64,000 nucleotides of DNA from Paulownia fortunei (lineage: Eukaryota > Streptophyta > Magnoliopsida > Lamiales > Paulowniaceae), in the NCBI GenBank assembly GCA_019321725.1, contig CM033116.1:8326841-8390840 (forward strand), in the 5' to 3' direction. Position 1 is the stretch's first letter, and the number at the start of each line of letters is the position of its first letter. This document shows, piece after piece, positions 21,812 to 36,345 of the stretch. The position numbers and the translations under genes were made by a program. The notes beneath the pieces are model-generated. The model was not told the origin of the DNA, did not search any database, and worked only from the letters and a program-made list of their open reading frames with translations.

Positions 21812-24200
21812 ATGGCTGAAAATGAAAGTGTCCAGGATAAAAATGAGAATCAATAGGTGCGTACCATGCATTATTACTTACAACCTCCTCGAAATTCTTC
21901 TCCTTCTTGTTTCATTTTTCCTCTGAATGCAAATAACTTTCAATTCAATTCAGGTATGATCCCTTTACATCCTAATTTCCATGGTTTAGACTTTGAAAGC
22001 CCTTACTTACATTTAAAAGAATTTGATGAACTATGTGCCACTTTTGATGATCAAACTTGCACAAATGAAATTGTTAAACTCAAATTATTTACTTTTTTTT
22101 AAAAAAATAAAGCAAAAAATTGGCTTAATTCTTTAAAACTTAGGTCAATTGGCACTTGACAAGAAATGCAAGCTGAATTTTTGAAAAAATTCTTTCCAAC
22201 TCATAAAATTAATGTTTTGAAAAGATAAATTCAAAATTTTTCTCAAAATTCGAATGAAGCTTTCTTTCAATGTTAGGAAAGATTTAAAAATTTATTGAAT
22301 TCATGCCCACATCATGGTTTTGAAAAATGGCACTTAATTAGTTTCTTCTATAAAGGTTTAGCTCGTAAAACAAAACAATTTGTTGAAACAATATGTAATG
22401 GTGAGTTTCTTGATAAAGAACCTGATGAAGCCCTAGAATATCTAGATTATTTGACAAAAAACTCTCAATTATGGTATAATGTTAATTTTTCTGAAAGTTC
22501 TATTAGATCTAATCTTACTAATAGTAACAAAGGAAAATATTACTTTAGTCAAGAAGATGATTTAAATGCTAGACTTGCTAGTTTAATAAGAAAAGTTGAA
22601 GCCATGGAACTTAAAAAAGTAAAGGAAATCAAATATGTGCAAGAGAAAGAAGTTTGCAGTAATTGTGAACTTTTGAAGCACTCCAACAATGAATGTCCAA
22701 ATATTCCAGTACAAGCAAATTTCATGAACACATTCAAAAAATCTTTTTATTCTCCATATTCTGAAACTTACAATCCATAATGGAGAAATCATCCCAATTT
22801 CAGTTGGCGAGATAATAACTGTGTCCAACCGCTGCATTCACAAAAACCACCAAACTTTCATTCTTATCCAGCTCCACATACAAAATCCATTGAGGAGACT
22901 TTACAAGCATTTATGCAGGAACAAACAAACATTAATAATGAGACTTCACAACCTATTAATGAGATTAGAAGCACACTTTCAACATTGACAACTTCTTTGC
23001 GTACTCATGAAAAAGGTAAATTTTCTGCTCAACCTCAACCTAATTCTTTCACTTAGTGTCATGTTTTTTCTTCAGGTGAAAATGCAGTCAAGGAGGCTAA
23101 TTCAGTTACAACTCTTCGGAATGAAAAAGTTATTGACAAAACTATTCATCCCAAGGAGAAAGTTTCTAATTCACCTCTAGAAATGAAAAATGGAAATAGT
23201 CTTGACGACGAAGGTAAGTTTGAAGAAGGTAAGTGTGAAAATGATGAAAAACAAAAATATTTACCTCCAGCACCCTTTCCTCAAAGATTGCAAGCAACTC
23301 AAAAATTGAATTCAAATACTAAAATTTTTGAAATTTTTAAACAAGTCAAGATTAATATTCCATTATTGGATGCAATCAAACAAGTTTCACCTTATGTCAA
23401 ATTTTTGAAAGATTTGTGTAGAATCAATTAAAAACATCATGTACAAAAGAATGCATTTTTAACTGAAATTGTTAGTTCAATCATTCAACAATTCACTCCA
23501 TCCAAGTATAAAGATCCAAGTTGTCCAACCATTTCATGTATCATAGGAAACACTAGAATAGAGCGTGCTTTGCTTGATCTTGGTGCTAGTGTAAATCTTC
23601 TACCTTTCTCAGTTTATGAACAGTTACGTTTGAGAGAACTTAAAACAACTTCTGTTGTACTCCAACTAGCTGACCGTTTGATTAAAGTTCTAAAGGGAAT
23701 AGTAGAAGATGTATTGGTATAAATTGATAAGTTTTACTTTCCAGTTGATTTTATTATTTTGGACACAGAGCCTGTTGCACAAACACATACACAAATTCCT
23801 ATCATTTTGGGTCGTCCTTTTCTTGCAACTTCAAATATTTTGATTAATTGTATAAATGGTATTTTGAAGTTATCATTTGAAAATATGACTTTGGAACTAA
23901 ATGTGTTTAATGTTTGTATGCAACCTGCAGAAGATATTGAAGTACATGGAGTGGATTTAATTGAGGAACTTGTTCATGAATACTTTACTACTACTAACTC
24001 TTCAGATTTTTTGGAGACTTGTTTTGAAAGTGAAAGTATTTATAAAAAGGCACACACTAATACTATCTCTGAATTTTTGCAGGTACAAGAAAAATATTTT
24101 TGGAAGTCAAGGTTCGAAGAACTTTCATCATTAATAGTAAAATCTATTCCATCAAGTATTAAAGCTCTCGTGGTTGATTTGAAACATTTGCCAGTAAAGT
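21812..24200 (+). pseudogene. Athila (Ty3-gypsy) gag and retropepsin, many in-frame stops
   Basis: A single reading frame runs through from ATG 21812 (MAENESVQDK) with no frameshift that I can see, but with about nine stop codons (for example 21854, 22100, 22778, 23429). Order: Gag with a FHGLDFESPY start and an NNFQFNSGMIPL region; a capsid part (HGFEKWHLISFFYKGL, 22310-22370); a worn zinc knuckle (VCSNCELLKHSNNECP near 22650); a PPAPFPQRLQATQK linker (23265); retropepsin with LLDLGASVNLLPFSVY (about 23570-23620), IPIILGRPFLATSNILINC and MTLELNVFNVC. These blocks are diagnostic for Athila. It breaks off shortly after VVDLKHLP without reverse transcriptase, where copia sequence resumes. Confidence 0.92.
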
Positions 24201-24848
24201 CATGGAACTTGAAGAAGTTCAAGAACTACAAGATGTCCCATCCCAACAAACGCAATAATAGACCAACTAGCTAAGGTTGGGCCTTCTGTGACACAACCTC
24301 CAAGGAGATCCGTAAGGATCTCAAAGCCACCTAAGAGATATGGGTTTTTATTTGAGAATAATGAGGAGGTTCTCCCCTTGGATAATGATCCAAAAACTTA
24401 TGGAGAGGCAATTTTTGACATCAACTAGAAAAGTTAGCAAGATGCCATATAATTCGAGATGAACTTCATTTACCCAAACAACATATGAACCTTGGTGGAT
24501 CTACTATAGGAAATAGTTTCCATTGGTTGTAAATAGGTCCACAAGCATAAGTTTGGAGTAAATGGAGAGATGGTGACTTACAAAGCACGACCATTAGTGA
24601 AAGCTTATACTCAAAAGAAAGAAATTGATTATAAAAAAACCTTTTCACCAGTGGCGATGTTAAAATCCATTCGAATTCTACTAGTTATATTATCATATTA
24701 TAACTATGAGATATGGTAGATAGATGTGAGAATGCTCTCCTTATTGAAAATATTAAGGAAGAGATCTTTATAAAGCAGTCAGAAGGCTTCATATCCAGAG
24801 GGAGCGAGAAAAAAATTTACTAGCTTTACAAAGATCAGTTTATGAACT
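24200..24848 (+). pseudogene. Copia reverse transcriptase, N-terminal part
   Basis: After the Athila block the reading switches to a copia polyprotein. First comes the PRRSVRISKPPKRYGF linker (about 24300). An RT start follows, with VHKHKFGVNGEMVTYKARPL and FSPVAMLKSIRILLVILSYY (about 24640-24700), and then IDV. The final codons read LQRSVYEL, where the 24849 insertion interrupts it. Stops and frameshifts are present. The other half of the domain is at 26114. Confidence 0.88.
24844..24848. repeat. Target-site duplication GAACT, left
   Basis: The same five bases follow the insertion at 26114-26118. Removing one copy and the insertion rejoins LQRSVYEL to KQASRSW in frame. Confidence 0.85.
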
Positions 24849-26113
24849 TATTGCAAAAATTCATGAACGCAAGTGCACGTTATTGTTGTAAGTAATAAAA
24901 TGATGAATAGATTATCATTCCCATGAAAACTATTGAATTACTAAATACTGAAATTTTGTCAATTCAAATTTTATTTGAACAAACAAACTTTAGTGATAAT
25001 TAATGCAAATATAATTAAATTACTCTAAAAAAATAATGCGCAAAATCGAATAAAAATGAATATCAATTATTATAAAGATCTAGGGTTATGATTTCATTAT
25101 AATTAGTTTGAGTTGAATAATCTATCTCTAAAGACCTAGGGTTATAATTTCATCATAATTAGTTTAAGTTGAATAATCTATCTCATCAATTTCAACTTAT
25201 TTTTCAAATGATCGTCGAGAATTCCTAAATTATCTACTAGCCTCTCCTAAAGTCTAATGAAAATACCATCAATTACTAACTCACTATATTCCTATGTGAA
25301 TTACAACAATCAATAATTCATTTAGTTCTATAGATTTCCAACAAGACTACACAAATCATGAAAATATATTTCTATCTCACATGTTATGATTCTCTACACA
25401 AAGAACTAGACACATATATCACCTCTCGGGTCAATTAGTGGCCAAATAATTGAAAGCATTAAAAATAATGTAGAAAACTCAACTTGAAGATAAATTGAGA
25501 ATTGAAATGATAAAAATATTCAACACATCCTAATTAGATTACATCACAACCCTAGAAAAGAAAATTAGTTCATGGTGAAAATGAGATATATTTTAACAAT
25601 ATTCATACACATACTCAAATGAAAAGATGAAAATAAAAATCAAACTTAAAAAATGATAAGCTTTTCTTTTCTTGTACATATCTTTTCTCAAGCTTCTCTT
25701 CTCCAAAATTCTTTCTTCTTGTCTTTTCTTCCAATGTTCTATCTCATCTTTTTGTCTCTTATCTCCCCTCCTCATTTGGAGGCTCTTGGGATCTTAAAAA
25801 TTTGATTGGGATGCCCAAAAGAGACTAAAATGCCCATTTTACCCTCACAGAGATGCTGCCTTCACTAGACAGAATCTATTTTCCAGTAGTTGCAGCGCCT
25901 AGGCGCTGTAGCTACTGTTCACAGGACAAATTTTCCTTTTTTTTTTAAATTTGATAAAAATGTAGATTTTTGTGCATCTAATGACATTCTTCCTTTATCT
26001 TCAACTCTGCAAAATAAACACTAAAAATAATAATAAAATCATAAAAATCTCGAAAACTAATTAAAAAGTTAAGCAAATGGTGCTCAATTAATAGGTATTA
26101 TTTCCACTCATCA
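24849..26113 (-). mobile_element. Solo LTR-like insertion, 1265 bp, antisense, with 5-bp TSD
   Basis: In reverse complement it begins TGATGAGTGGAAATAATACC, a common start for gypsy LTRs. It contains a leader-like region with a short Lys/Arg/Glu-rich ORF (25593-25775, minus strand) and ends ...TTTTGCAATA. It has no internal coding domain. The GAACT duplications flank it exactly, and it splits a conserved copia RT motif. A TG...TA end instead of TG...CA is unusual, so the exact family is uncertain. Confidence 0.75.
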
Positions 26114-27225
26114 GAACTCAAGCAAGCTTCCCGGAGTTAGAATATCTAGTTTGACAAGGCAATCAAATCGTTTGATTCCACAAAAACCTGAATAAATCTT
26201 GTCTACAAGAAGGTTAGTGGGAGCACATGATATTTATTGTGTTACATGTTGATGACATCCTACTCATTGGAAATAATATGGGAATGTTGAAGTCAACTAA
26301 GACTTGGTCGGTTGTCTAACCATTTCTCTATGAAGGACTTAACAAAAAACATCCTTTATTCTTAGAATAAAGATCTATATAGATAGATCGAAGAGGATAA
26401 TCGGACTATCCCAATCTATGTACATAGACAAAATGCTAAAGATGTTTAGTATGGAGAAATTTAAATGAGGATTCTTGCCAATGAGTTATGGTGTTTCTTT
26501 CTTGAAGTTTATGTCAGCGAAGACTCCTGAGGAGAGAGAGGATGATTGGCATACCTTATGCACTCGCCATTAGAGCATAATATATGGTACACTATGTACG
26601 AGGCCTGATGTAGTACATACTTTGAGTGTCACGAGTAGATATCAATAACCCAGGCGAGGAGTAATTGAAAGCCGTAAAGATGATCCTAAAATACTTGAGA
26701 AGGACTTAAGATATCTTTCTTATATACAACCCTTAGAACTGAAACTAGAAGGTTATATTGATTCTAGTTTTCAATCCGATATAGATGACTTGAAATCAAT
26801 GTTTGGATGTGTATTCACCTTAAACGGTGGTGCAGCCAGCTGGAAGAGTTCCAAGCAAGAGACAATCATAGATTTCACTACTGAGACTGAATACAGTATG
26901 GTGTGTGATGCAGCAAAGGAAGCTATTTGGATAAGGAACTTTATTTAGGGGTTGGGTATAGTTCCATTCATTGTTGATTCTGTATTGATATACTATCAAA
27001 ACAACAGAGCTATTACACAAGCAAAACAACCAAGATCTCATAAAAAATCCAAGCACAATATGAGGCAATACCATTTGATTAGGGATATCATTAGTAGAGG
27101 CAACGTCGTAGTGGAAAGAGTAGCTTCACAAAATAATGTAGCAGACCTATTAACTAAACTCCTAGCACAGAAGGCACTCGACAGACATCTTAAGAAGATG
27201 GATTTGAAGTACATGGGCAATTAAC
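26114..27225 (+). pseudogene. Copia RT C-terminal part and RNase H (unit 1)
   Basis: Starts KQASRSWN and proceeds through a worn YVDD region (TGTTACATGTTGATGACATC near 26240). The RNase H part follows: LNGGAASW-like near 26820, then the open stretch 26952-27224 with QAKQPRSHKKSKHN and NVADLLTKLLAQKALDRHLK. Frameshifts and stops make it non-functional. From about 26482 on it appears identical to unit 2 (35584 on), while 26114-26481 differs from unit 2 at several percent of positions. An LTR follows at 27244. Confidence 0.88.
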
Positions 27226-27243
27226 ACTAGGCAAGTGAGAGAT

Positions 27244-28528
27244 TATTAGAGTAGTATTGGAAGCAGTAATTAGTTTGGGCGTCTTTTAAACTTTATATAT
27301 TTGTAAAACAATATTTTTCAAATCATATTAATAAAATAGATATTTGCTTTATCTTTAATTGTACATTGTAATCAGATAAAGTCCATAGATTAAACTTAGC
27401 CACGACGCAAGGTTGCCCATATGATAAGGATCATAGAATATGCCTCCAAAATTTTGATCTTAAATAAGTTTTGGGTCAAGGGCTTTTTGAGATGGGTTAT
27501 TGAATAGCCCAAGAAGACTCACCATATGATGCATGCTCGAGTGAGGAGGATGTCTCATACTACAGACATCATCGTAGTGACGTTAGTTCATGTGTGTGGG
27601 TGCTTGTTAGAGAACAAGTATACTGAATAAATCAACATGAAATTCTTAGTTGGAGACGTTGTCTGTCAAAGTAAGAATTCTCCTATTACAAGTTTTTGGA
27701 CTTGAGGCATCTGGTAGTCTTGTGTACGTCGTGTTACATCTTTGTATATCTTGTGATTGCCTCACAATCATAAATGGGATACTTTGGATATTGCATTGGC
27801 GTGTATGGAGGTTAATAAGTAGTCAACAAATAATCCATCACTTGTCTAGTTGGACAAGTGAATATCTTATATTTTTATAGTTCATAACTCAGAAATCCTT
27901 AGCGGAAACAGGATAAATGTTAGACGGGGGGTTTCTAACAATTTGTCATGAGTTATTGGAACTTGAAATGGAATCATAGTCATTGAGTTATTTAGGGTTT
28001 CGACTAATAATCCATACCCTACACTCAATCAAGAGATTAGTTGATGGAATGGCATTACGTGTATGGTATTCGTAATTAAAATAGGTTCGCTTGTTATTTC
28101 ACCTAAGACTGGGTAGTCATGATACATTTGTTAGGTATTTTCCATGACTTGTGAGATTTTTGGAATTAAAGAGTTAATTCTAAATAAATTAATTAATTTG
28201 GATAATTATTATTTATAAGTTGCAAGTGTTGCAAACTCACTACTAGCTTAATTGGAAAGCTAAAAGGTCATATACAAGTTGAGATAGAATATTTCTAATT
28301 TAGGAAATAATCAAAAGAGTTGGATCTAATTATTAATAGAAATTAATTAATTGAGATTTTACTTATTTCAAGGAGTTGAATTAATTATTTAATTAAATAA
28401 TTAAATTATTTAATTGAGTTTAATGAGATTAAGGAGCCCAATAGAGTGAAACAATTAATTGATTGAATCAACTAATTGAATTAACCATAAATTAATTTAA
28501 TTGTTAAATTAATTATTCAATTAAATAA
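27244..28528 (+). repeat. Copia 3' LTR, truncated (unit 1)
   Basis: Starts TATTAGAGTAG (first G mutated) after a GCAAGTGAGAGAT polypurine tract. It follows the LTR family through the TTAATTAA-rich stretch and then joins directly to copia internal sequence, with about 1.2 kb missing compared with unit 3. Confidence 0.8.
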
Positions 28529-29640
28529 TTGCACAATTAATTTAAAAATCTTAGATCAAATCTCCAAGTTTATATTTTAAGCCAGTTGAGTATGAAAATA
28601 GACAGTTTACCTAACATTATCACGACTTAGATGATAACAATATTTGAACGGAATAAGATTACTATTTGCTAATATTTCCAATTATCTCCTTAGATGGATA
28701 GTCAATGTGGGTTAATTATAGCATGTGATTGAAGATTGAGCAAATATATAAACTATCGAGTGTTGTGCAGTTATATTTATTAAAATAATGCATAAGAGAA
28801 GGCATTATGAGCATGAACTTATTTTCCAAGCTCAACAATTGATGCGAGCAACTCCTTCGAGATATGTGAGGAACTTAGTTTGTCCATTTTCTTTTATGTA
28901 AAAGGCTTTATGACATAGTTTGTTTTTCTTTGTGATGTGATTGACTTAAGATAGTATTTCTCATACTTCTTCTATTGATATTAATTTTTAAGATTACATC
29001 ATGGTATGCGAGAATAGGAAAATGGCTATGCTATCTAGATGAGGGTTTAATTAGTTTACTTGTTAAGGTCAAATTCTCTCTATATAAACTTTTCAAGTAG
29101 AAAAAGCTTACTGGAAAATAAAAGAGGGCTGATTATCCTTTAGAGCTAGTCCATTAAGACAAATACAAACTTATGAGTGTAAAGTAATAAATGGTACATT
29201 CTATTTTCTTTTCTTTCATTATTCATGCTATAATTTAGTACGTTTCTAATCTCACTAGTCAGAAGTGCTAAATTACTTTAAGCGACTTTTGACTGAGGTA
29301 GAGAATAAAAGGGAGCTGAACATTAAGGTTTTGTATACTCGTAGAAAGAAAGAATACCCTGTCTAATTAATTTGGACACATGCCTAAGGAAAATAAAGTT
29401 GCAAGCTGAATAATAATTCAAAACACTTTACGACTAAGTGAGCTTGCAAAGAGAAAGAAATTAAAAACTTTAAAATGACTAAATTTATGATGGAGCAAAT
29501 TGATTTGTATCTTACTTAGGAAGAGCAATATTAACTGCGGCCTACATCATGAAAAATGTTCTTACAAAGGGGATGGAATCAAACACTTTAAAATGTTATT
29601 GGAATTACTTGTTGAATCCAAAATGATTTATTTGCAGAAG
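28529..29640 (+). pseudogene. Copia gag-protease-integrase relic (unit 1)
   Basis: Heavily decayed. Recognisable pieces include a WIVD-like protease start near 28695, an RNL...F phrase near 28870, and the integrase phrase AAYIMKNV near 29540-29560. It is clearer in the matching unit 3 stretch (50490-52140), and relative to that it lacks about 0.5 kb near 28665. Confidence 0.65.
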
Positions 29641-29950
29641 AGATAATGTTTATGAGAAGATGTTTAAAGAAGATGATCAACAGAGGGATTAGGTACATAT
29701 ATAGATTCACACTAGAACAAATGGAGGCGAGGTTGGACAACATTCGTGCATGCTATACAACATTATATGTTCTTCTTTCCTAGTTTGAGATTCATTGGAA
29801 ACAAACTTATAATTTTATCATTGCTTCTAGTGAATTTTGGGATGAATATATTGAGTTATGTTTATGTTTGTTTAATTTAACAAGCATAAGTTATTTATCT
29901 TATGATTTTATGAGTATTAATATTTATTGGTATATTATGCTCAGGGTCAT
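29640..29950 (+). pseudogene. Myb/SANT-like (Harbinger-associated type) domain relic, unit 1
   Basis: A frame reads EQMEARLDNIRACYTT then EIHWKQTYNFIIASSEFWDEYIE. This resembles the second half of plant Myb/SANT-like domains (L..R...LR..Y.....SGF.WD......A....W..YI). It is interrupted by stops. The best preserved copy is in unit 3. Confidence 0.5.
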
Positions 29951-30499
29951 CGAGACGCGATGATATATCAATTTGAAGGGAAGCTTCACTAGAATAACAT
30001 TTGTTGTTTAATCAATTTTGAAGAAGAAAAGATTCTAATGCTGCCACCGCCTTGCCTTCACCCTCTATTTCTGATGATAAATGAGGATAAATTTTTTAGT
30101 GGTTTCTGTTATTCAAATATTATTTTGAATTTTGTTGTTTTTTTAGATGGTAGTTTAAATAATATTTTTATGTTGGATGTAGATGATTGAAATGTTGATC
30201 GAGGATTGGGCCATATTCTGTTGGTTTTGTTGGTTTAAACAACTGAAATATTAATAAATATTATTTTAATACATTATAACCGACATTATTGTTATGGTGT
30301 GAATAATATTTTTCTGTAATTTTACTGGTTTTTTATATCTGAAAGTATAATGTAATTTTCCAGTAATGTCACAATTTTCTATAATTTCCTATGGATTTCC
30401 CTCCAAAAATAAGTCAACTGTGCATTTTTCCTCACATTTCAACAAACTAACGATCAAGTTAGTTTGAACCATTAGTTTTTTTAACAGCAGGGCCATTTT

Positions 30500-30541
30500 T
30501 ACCCCCCATTCCCCCTCCCCCTCTCCCTCCCTCTCCCCCCT
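30500..30541 (-). other. C-rich tract, G4 candidate on the minus strand (unit 1)
   Basis: Runs of 3-6 C separated by one to three bases over about 42 bp. The minus strand would give a G-rich, purine-only stretch. An identical tract is at 39602-39643. Unit 3 lacks it (about 52980-53010). Confidence 0.7.
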
Positions 30542-30699
30542 TACCAAGGAAAAAAAAAAAGATCTAATGAGATAATTTGGAAATAGAAGTACCAAAAGTA
30601 AATTGTCCCAACTTTCATGGGACTAGAAGTGAATTTCGCTCACATTATTAGCATCATCTACATGTATATAAGAAACTATATTCTACATTGACAATTATT

Positions 30700-30890
30700 C
30701 TCATATTTCTTCATACAAACCTTCATGAGGACGACCACATTGTCTTTGCCTTCTTGGAGGATCTAATTGTTCATTAAGCATATTCTCAATTTCCTTATAG
30801 TAGAGGAATGGCTCATCCTTATCCTCAATAATCCAAACATTATTCTTTTAAATAATCTCATAATCGATTGGATCAAAACTTTCACTATAT
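30700..30890 (-). pseudogene. hAT transposase C-terminal tail (unit 1)
   Basis: The minus strand reads SESFDPIDYEII, then NVWIIEDKDEPFLYYKEIENML, then a basic end with PPRRQRQCGRP. This resembles the acidic tail of plant hAT transposases. In unit 3 the same tail follows the hAT C-terminal core on the same strand. Here the core is missing and the tail abuts sequence downstream of the RPS15A pseudogene. Confidence 0.6.
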
Positions 30891-31436
30891 GTGAAAGGGC
30901 AAGAGAGCTATTAATTTTCCCTAGTGACAAAGCCTGACATTAATTTCATAGCACAATGGGCTGTTGTAGTAAAATATGACAAAAACTGAAGGTTTGCTAA
31001 GAGTCAAATAATTGATCATTCAGAGGAGCATATGCAACCTTGAAGCAAAGCCATTGTCATACCAATAATTTCACACATGATGCATGTGATTTTACAACAT
31101 CTCTTAATTCTCAAATGAAAAGGCAGGCCTACCCAGCATACACATAATTGATATCTCAAAGAAAAGGAAAGGAAAACAATTTGCATAAGAGAAACTCAGA
31201 TGTTCTCCGTCCCAAAAAAAATAAAATTGTTCAACACATAATTCATACAGTTCTTCTCAGCAAAATAAAAGATTACTAGCATTTCTGTTGAATAACAGTA
31301 AGGTAAATCAAAACAAGCTGTTGCATGAGACTGCTGCATGATGCAACTTCAACTGTAAACTACTGCTGATAAAGAGGGGAAAAAAAGTCAAAGTACGTTC
31401 ACTAAGATATTAAAGCAGTCGCCTCAATAACCATGC

Positions 31437-33400
<1,964 letters not shown>

Positions 33401-33884
33401 TTGAGCTTTATTTATATTTATTTAAAAAATGCTGCTTTCTTTTATGCTTTGGGAGATGACTGAAATTACTGAGAGCTAGAGACTGGTAAATCGATTCTAT
33501 AATTGAAAGGGCTTATTATTACGTAACAATGAAAATAGACAGGAATATAATAAATTTAGAAATAGAATGATATGTGTATAAAAATTTTATTTTCATATTT
33601 ATAAAAAAGGAGAAAGTAAATGAATTGTTGTTGATCGTCTGATTTCAATCTCATAATTGATAATTAGAAATAAATAGTAAGAATGATATAAAATTATTTT
33701 TAATAATTAAATTACTCTTTAGTAGAGAATTTTTAAAATAAAATTATTATTCAATATATTGTGTGTAAATGAGTGTGTTATGGTTTTATTCGATGTTAAA
33801 TTATATATTTGTATATAAATATAATCTCACAGTAATTTTTTTTTATTTTTTAATAAAAATAATAATGATAGATTTTGTTGTGTT

Positions 33885-34560
33885 TGTTTAGTTTTATTAG
33901 ATATAACAATAGCTCTAGATGAAATTGGGATCGGATCCGCCTGGCTCCGTCTCATCTCGTTTGGGATAGGTTTTGAAACCACAAACGTATCTCGAGTTTT
34001 AATTTTCAAACCAAAGCCCGACTCAAACTTGATTCGTAAAATATTCTATATCTTTTTTATTTATTATATATGATTTATGTGTATATTTAGACATATGTAC
34101 ATATGAAAAAATATGTGTATGTCACAAATATACTTACATATAAAATATAAATATAGTAATCTTATAAAATTAAAAAAACAAAATAATAAATAGTTAAATA
34201 TGTAAAAATAATAAATATATTTGAAATTTTTAATTTTAAAAAAATTAAAACACACACACACACACACATATATATATGTAAATAATTAATTTTTTGTTAA
34301 TCATATTATTTTATCATATTTAAAAAATTTGATAATATTTTATTTAAAATATATTTTCAATATTTTAAAATTAAAAAGTGGATCTAATGGGTCAATCCAC
34401 TGGATTTCGATTTGGGGCGAGTTTGGGTCCGGTCTAGGTCCATAAAATTCTTGACAGGTTAGGTTTCGAATTTTGATAAATTTGCACCCAAACCCAAAGT
34501 TTATAAAGATAATTTTATCAAAAATAAATTTAGGTCTATTTTTAACTAATTGGGAATAGC
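33885..34560. mobile_element. hAT-like nonautonomous element (unit 1)
   Basis: GC-richer blocks with GGATCGG/GGGTCCGG-like phrases at about 33920-34030 and 34380-34500 flank a very AT-rich core. This resembles hAT elements with GC-rich subterminal regions. The left end reads TAGATATAACAATAG. A matching right terminus is not clear. It includes (CA)n at about 34250-34268. Repeated at 42960-43625 and 59616-60290. Confidence 0.4.
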
Positions 34561-35093
34561 TGAACTCATGGAGAATGAAGAGAATGATTAATCTCGTACT
34601 TTTAAAAATGGTCATTCCTATGGGAATTGAGATTCAAAATATTAAATTATATAAATCATGTGATTGAGAATAAATTGAAAATACTAATTGTAATTTCACT
34701 CCATATTTTTATATACCAATCATGCCATGAAGGACTTGCACAACTATGTTTAGAACAATTTATTTTACCTGCCCGCACAACACCTATTATTAGAGGCTAA
34801 ATAAATTATTTTATATCAAGCTTTGGAATAAATTGTTTCTTTAAGCCTCAAATTTTGGAATTTCTTGAAAACATTTCTTTAGCTCACTAACATGTTTCAC
34901 TTTAGTATAGTTTGATAAACAACCGACTGATAATTTCATCGATCTATTCATAATCGAGTTAAATCATTAAAAATGAAATCATCTTCATAGGCACCAAACA
35001 ATAGTTTCATTTTGAAACCAGGCATGGGATGTCAATTGAAGTGCACTAGTTCAATCCTTAATTTCATATTGTAATTATATGGGATGAGAATCT

Positions 35094-35193
35094 NNNNNNN
35101 NNNNNNNNNNNNNNNNNNNNNNNNNNNNNNNNNNNNNNNNNNNNNNNNNNNNNNNNNNNNNNNNNNNNNNNNNNNNNNNNNNNNNNNNNNNNN
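35094..35193. other. Assembly gap, 100 N
   Basis: Exactly 100 N, the usual placeholder for a gap of unknown size. The left side ends inside the Y segment of unit 1. The right side starts within the last bases of the solo-LTR insertion of unit 2. The true content is unknown. Confidence 0.99.
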
Positions 35194-35211
35194 TATAATT
35201 TCTACTTATCA
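35194..35211 (-). mobile_element. Terminal 18 bp of the solo-LTR insertion in unit 2
   Basis: TATAATTTCTACTTATCA matches the right end of the 24849-26113 insertion (diverged) and is followed by the same GAACT duplication and KQA codons. Unit 2 therefore carried the same insertion, with the rest hidden in the gap. Confidence 0.75.
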
Positions 35212-36326
35212 GAACTCAAGCAGGCTTCCCGGAGTTAGAATATCTAGTTTGACAAGGCAATTAAATTGTTTGATTCCACAAAAACCTGAATAAATCTTGT
35301 GTCTACAAGAAGGTTAGTGGGAGCGCATGATATTTATTGTGTTACATGTTGAATAAATCTTGTGTACTCATTGGGAATAATGTGGGAACGCTGAAGTTAA
35401 CTAAGACTTGGTCGGTTGTCTAACCATTTCTCTATGAAGGACTTAGCAAAAAACATCCTTTATTCTTAGAATAAAGATCTATATAGACAGATCAAAGAGG
35501 ATAATCGGACTATCCCAATCTATATACATAGACAAAATGCTAAAGAGGTTTAGTATGGAGAAATTTAAATAAGGATTCTTGCCTGAGTTATGGTGTTTCT
35601 TTCTTGAAGTTTATGTCAGCGAAGACTCCTGAGGAGAGAGAGGATGATTGGCATACCTTATGCACTCGCCATTAGAGCATAATATATGGTACACTATGTA
35701 CGAGGCCTGATGTAGTACATACTTTGAGTGTCACGAGTAGATATCAATAACCCAGGCGAGGAGTAATTGAAAGCCGTAAAGATGATCCTAAAATACTTGA
35801 GAAGGACTTAAGATATCTTTCTTATATACAACCCTTAGAACTGAAACTAGAAGGTTATATTGATTCTAGTTTTCAATCCGATATAGATGACTTGAAATCA
35901 ATGTTTGGATGTGTATTCACCTTAAACGGTGGTGCAGCCAGCTGGAAGAGTTCCAAGCAAGAGACAATCATAGATTTCACTACTGAGACTGAATACAGTA
36001 TGGTGTGTGATGCAGCAAAGGAAGCTATTTGGATAAGGAACTTTATTTAGGGGTTGGGTATAGTTCCATTCATTGTTGATTCTGTATTGATATACTATCA
36101 AAACAACAGAGCTATTACACAAGCAAAACAACCAAGATCTCATAAAAAATCCAAGCACAATATGAGGCAATACCATTTGATTAGGGATATCATTAGTAGA
36201 GGCAACGTCGTAGTGGAAAGAGTAGCTTCACAAAATAATGTAGCAGACCTATTAACTAAACTCCTAGCACAGAAGGCACTCGACAGACATCTTAAGAAGA
36301 TGGATTTGAAGTACATGGGCAATTAA
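35212..36326 (+). pseudogene. Copia RT C-terminal part and RNase H (unit 2)
   Basis: Same content as 26114-27225. The first ~370 bp differ from unit 1 by substitutions and small indels, including a TTGAATAAATCTTGTGTACT replacement of the YVDD-coding stretch near 35350. From 35584 on it appears identical at offset 9102. The open stretch 36054-36326 repeats the RNase H end. Confidence 0.88.
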
Positions 36327-36345
36327 CACTAGGCAAGTGAGAGAT

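Noticed and set aside
30389..30595. 68-codon minus-strand ORF with EGEGEGEW, repeated at 39491-39697
   Set aside because: It spans the C-rich tract and the unit duplicate. No domain, and unit 3 lacks it.
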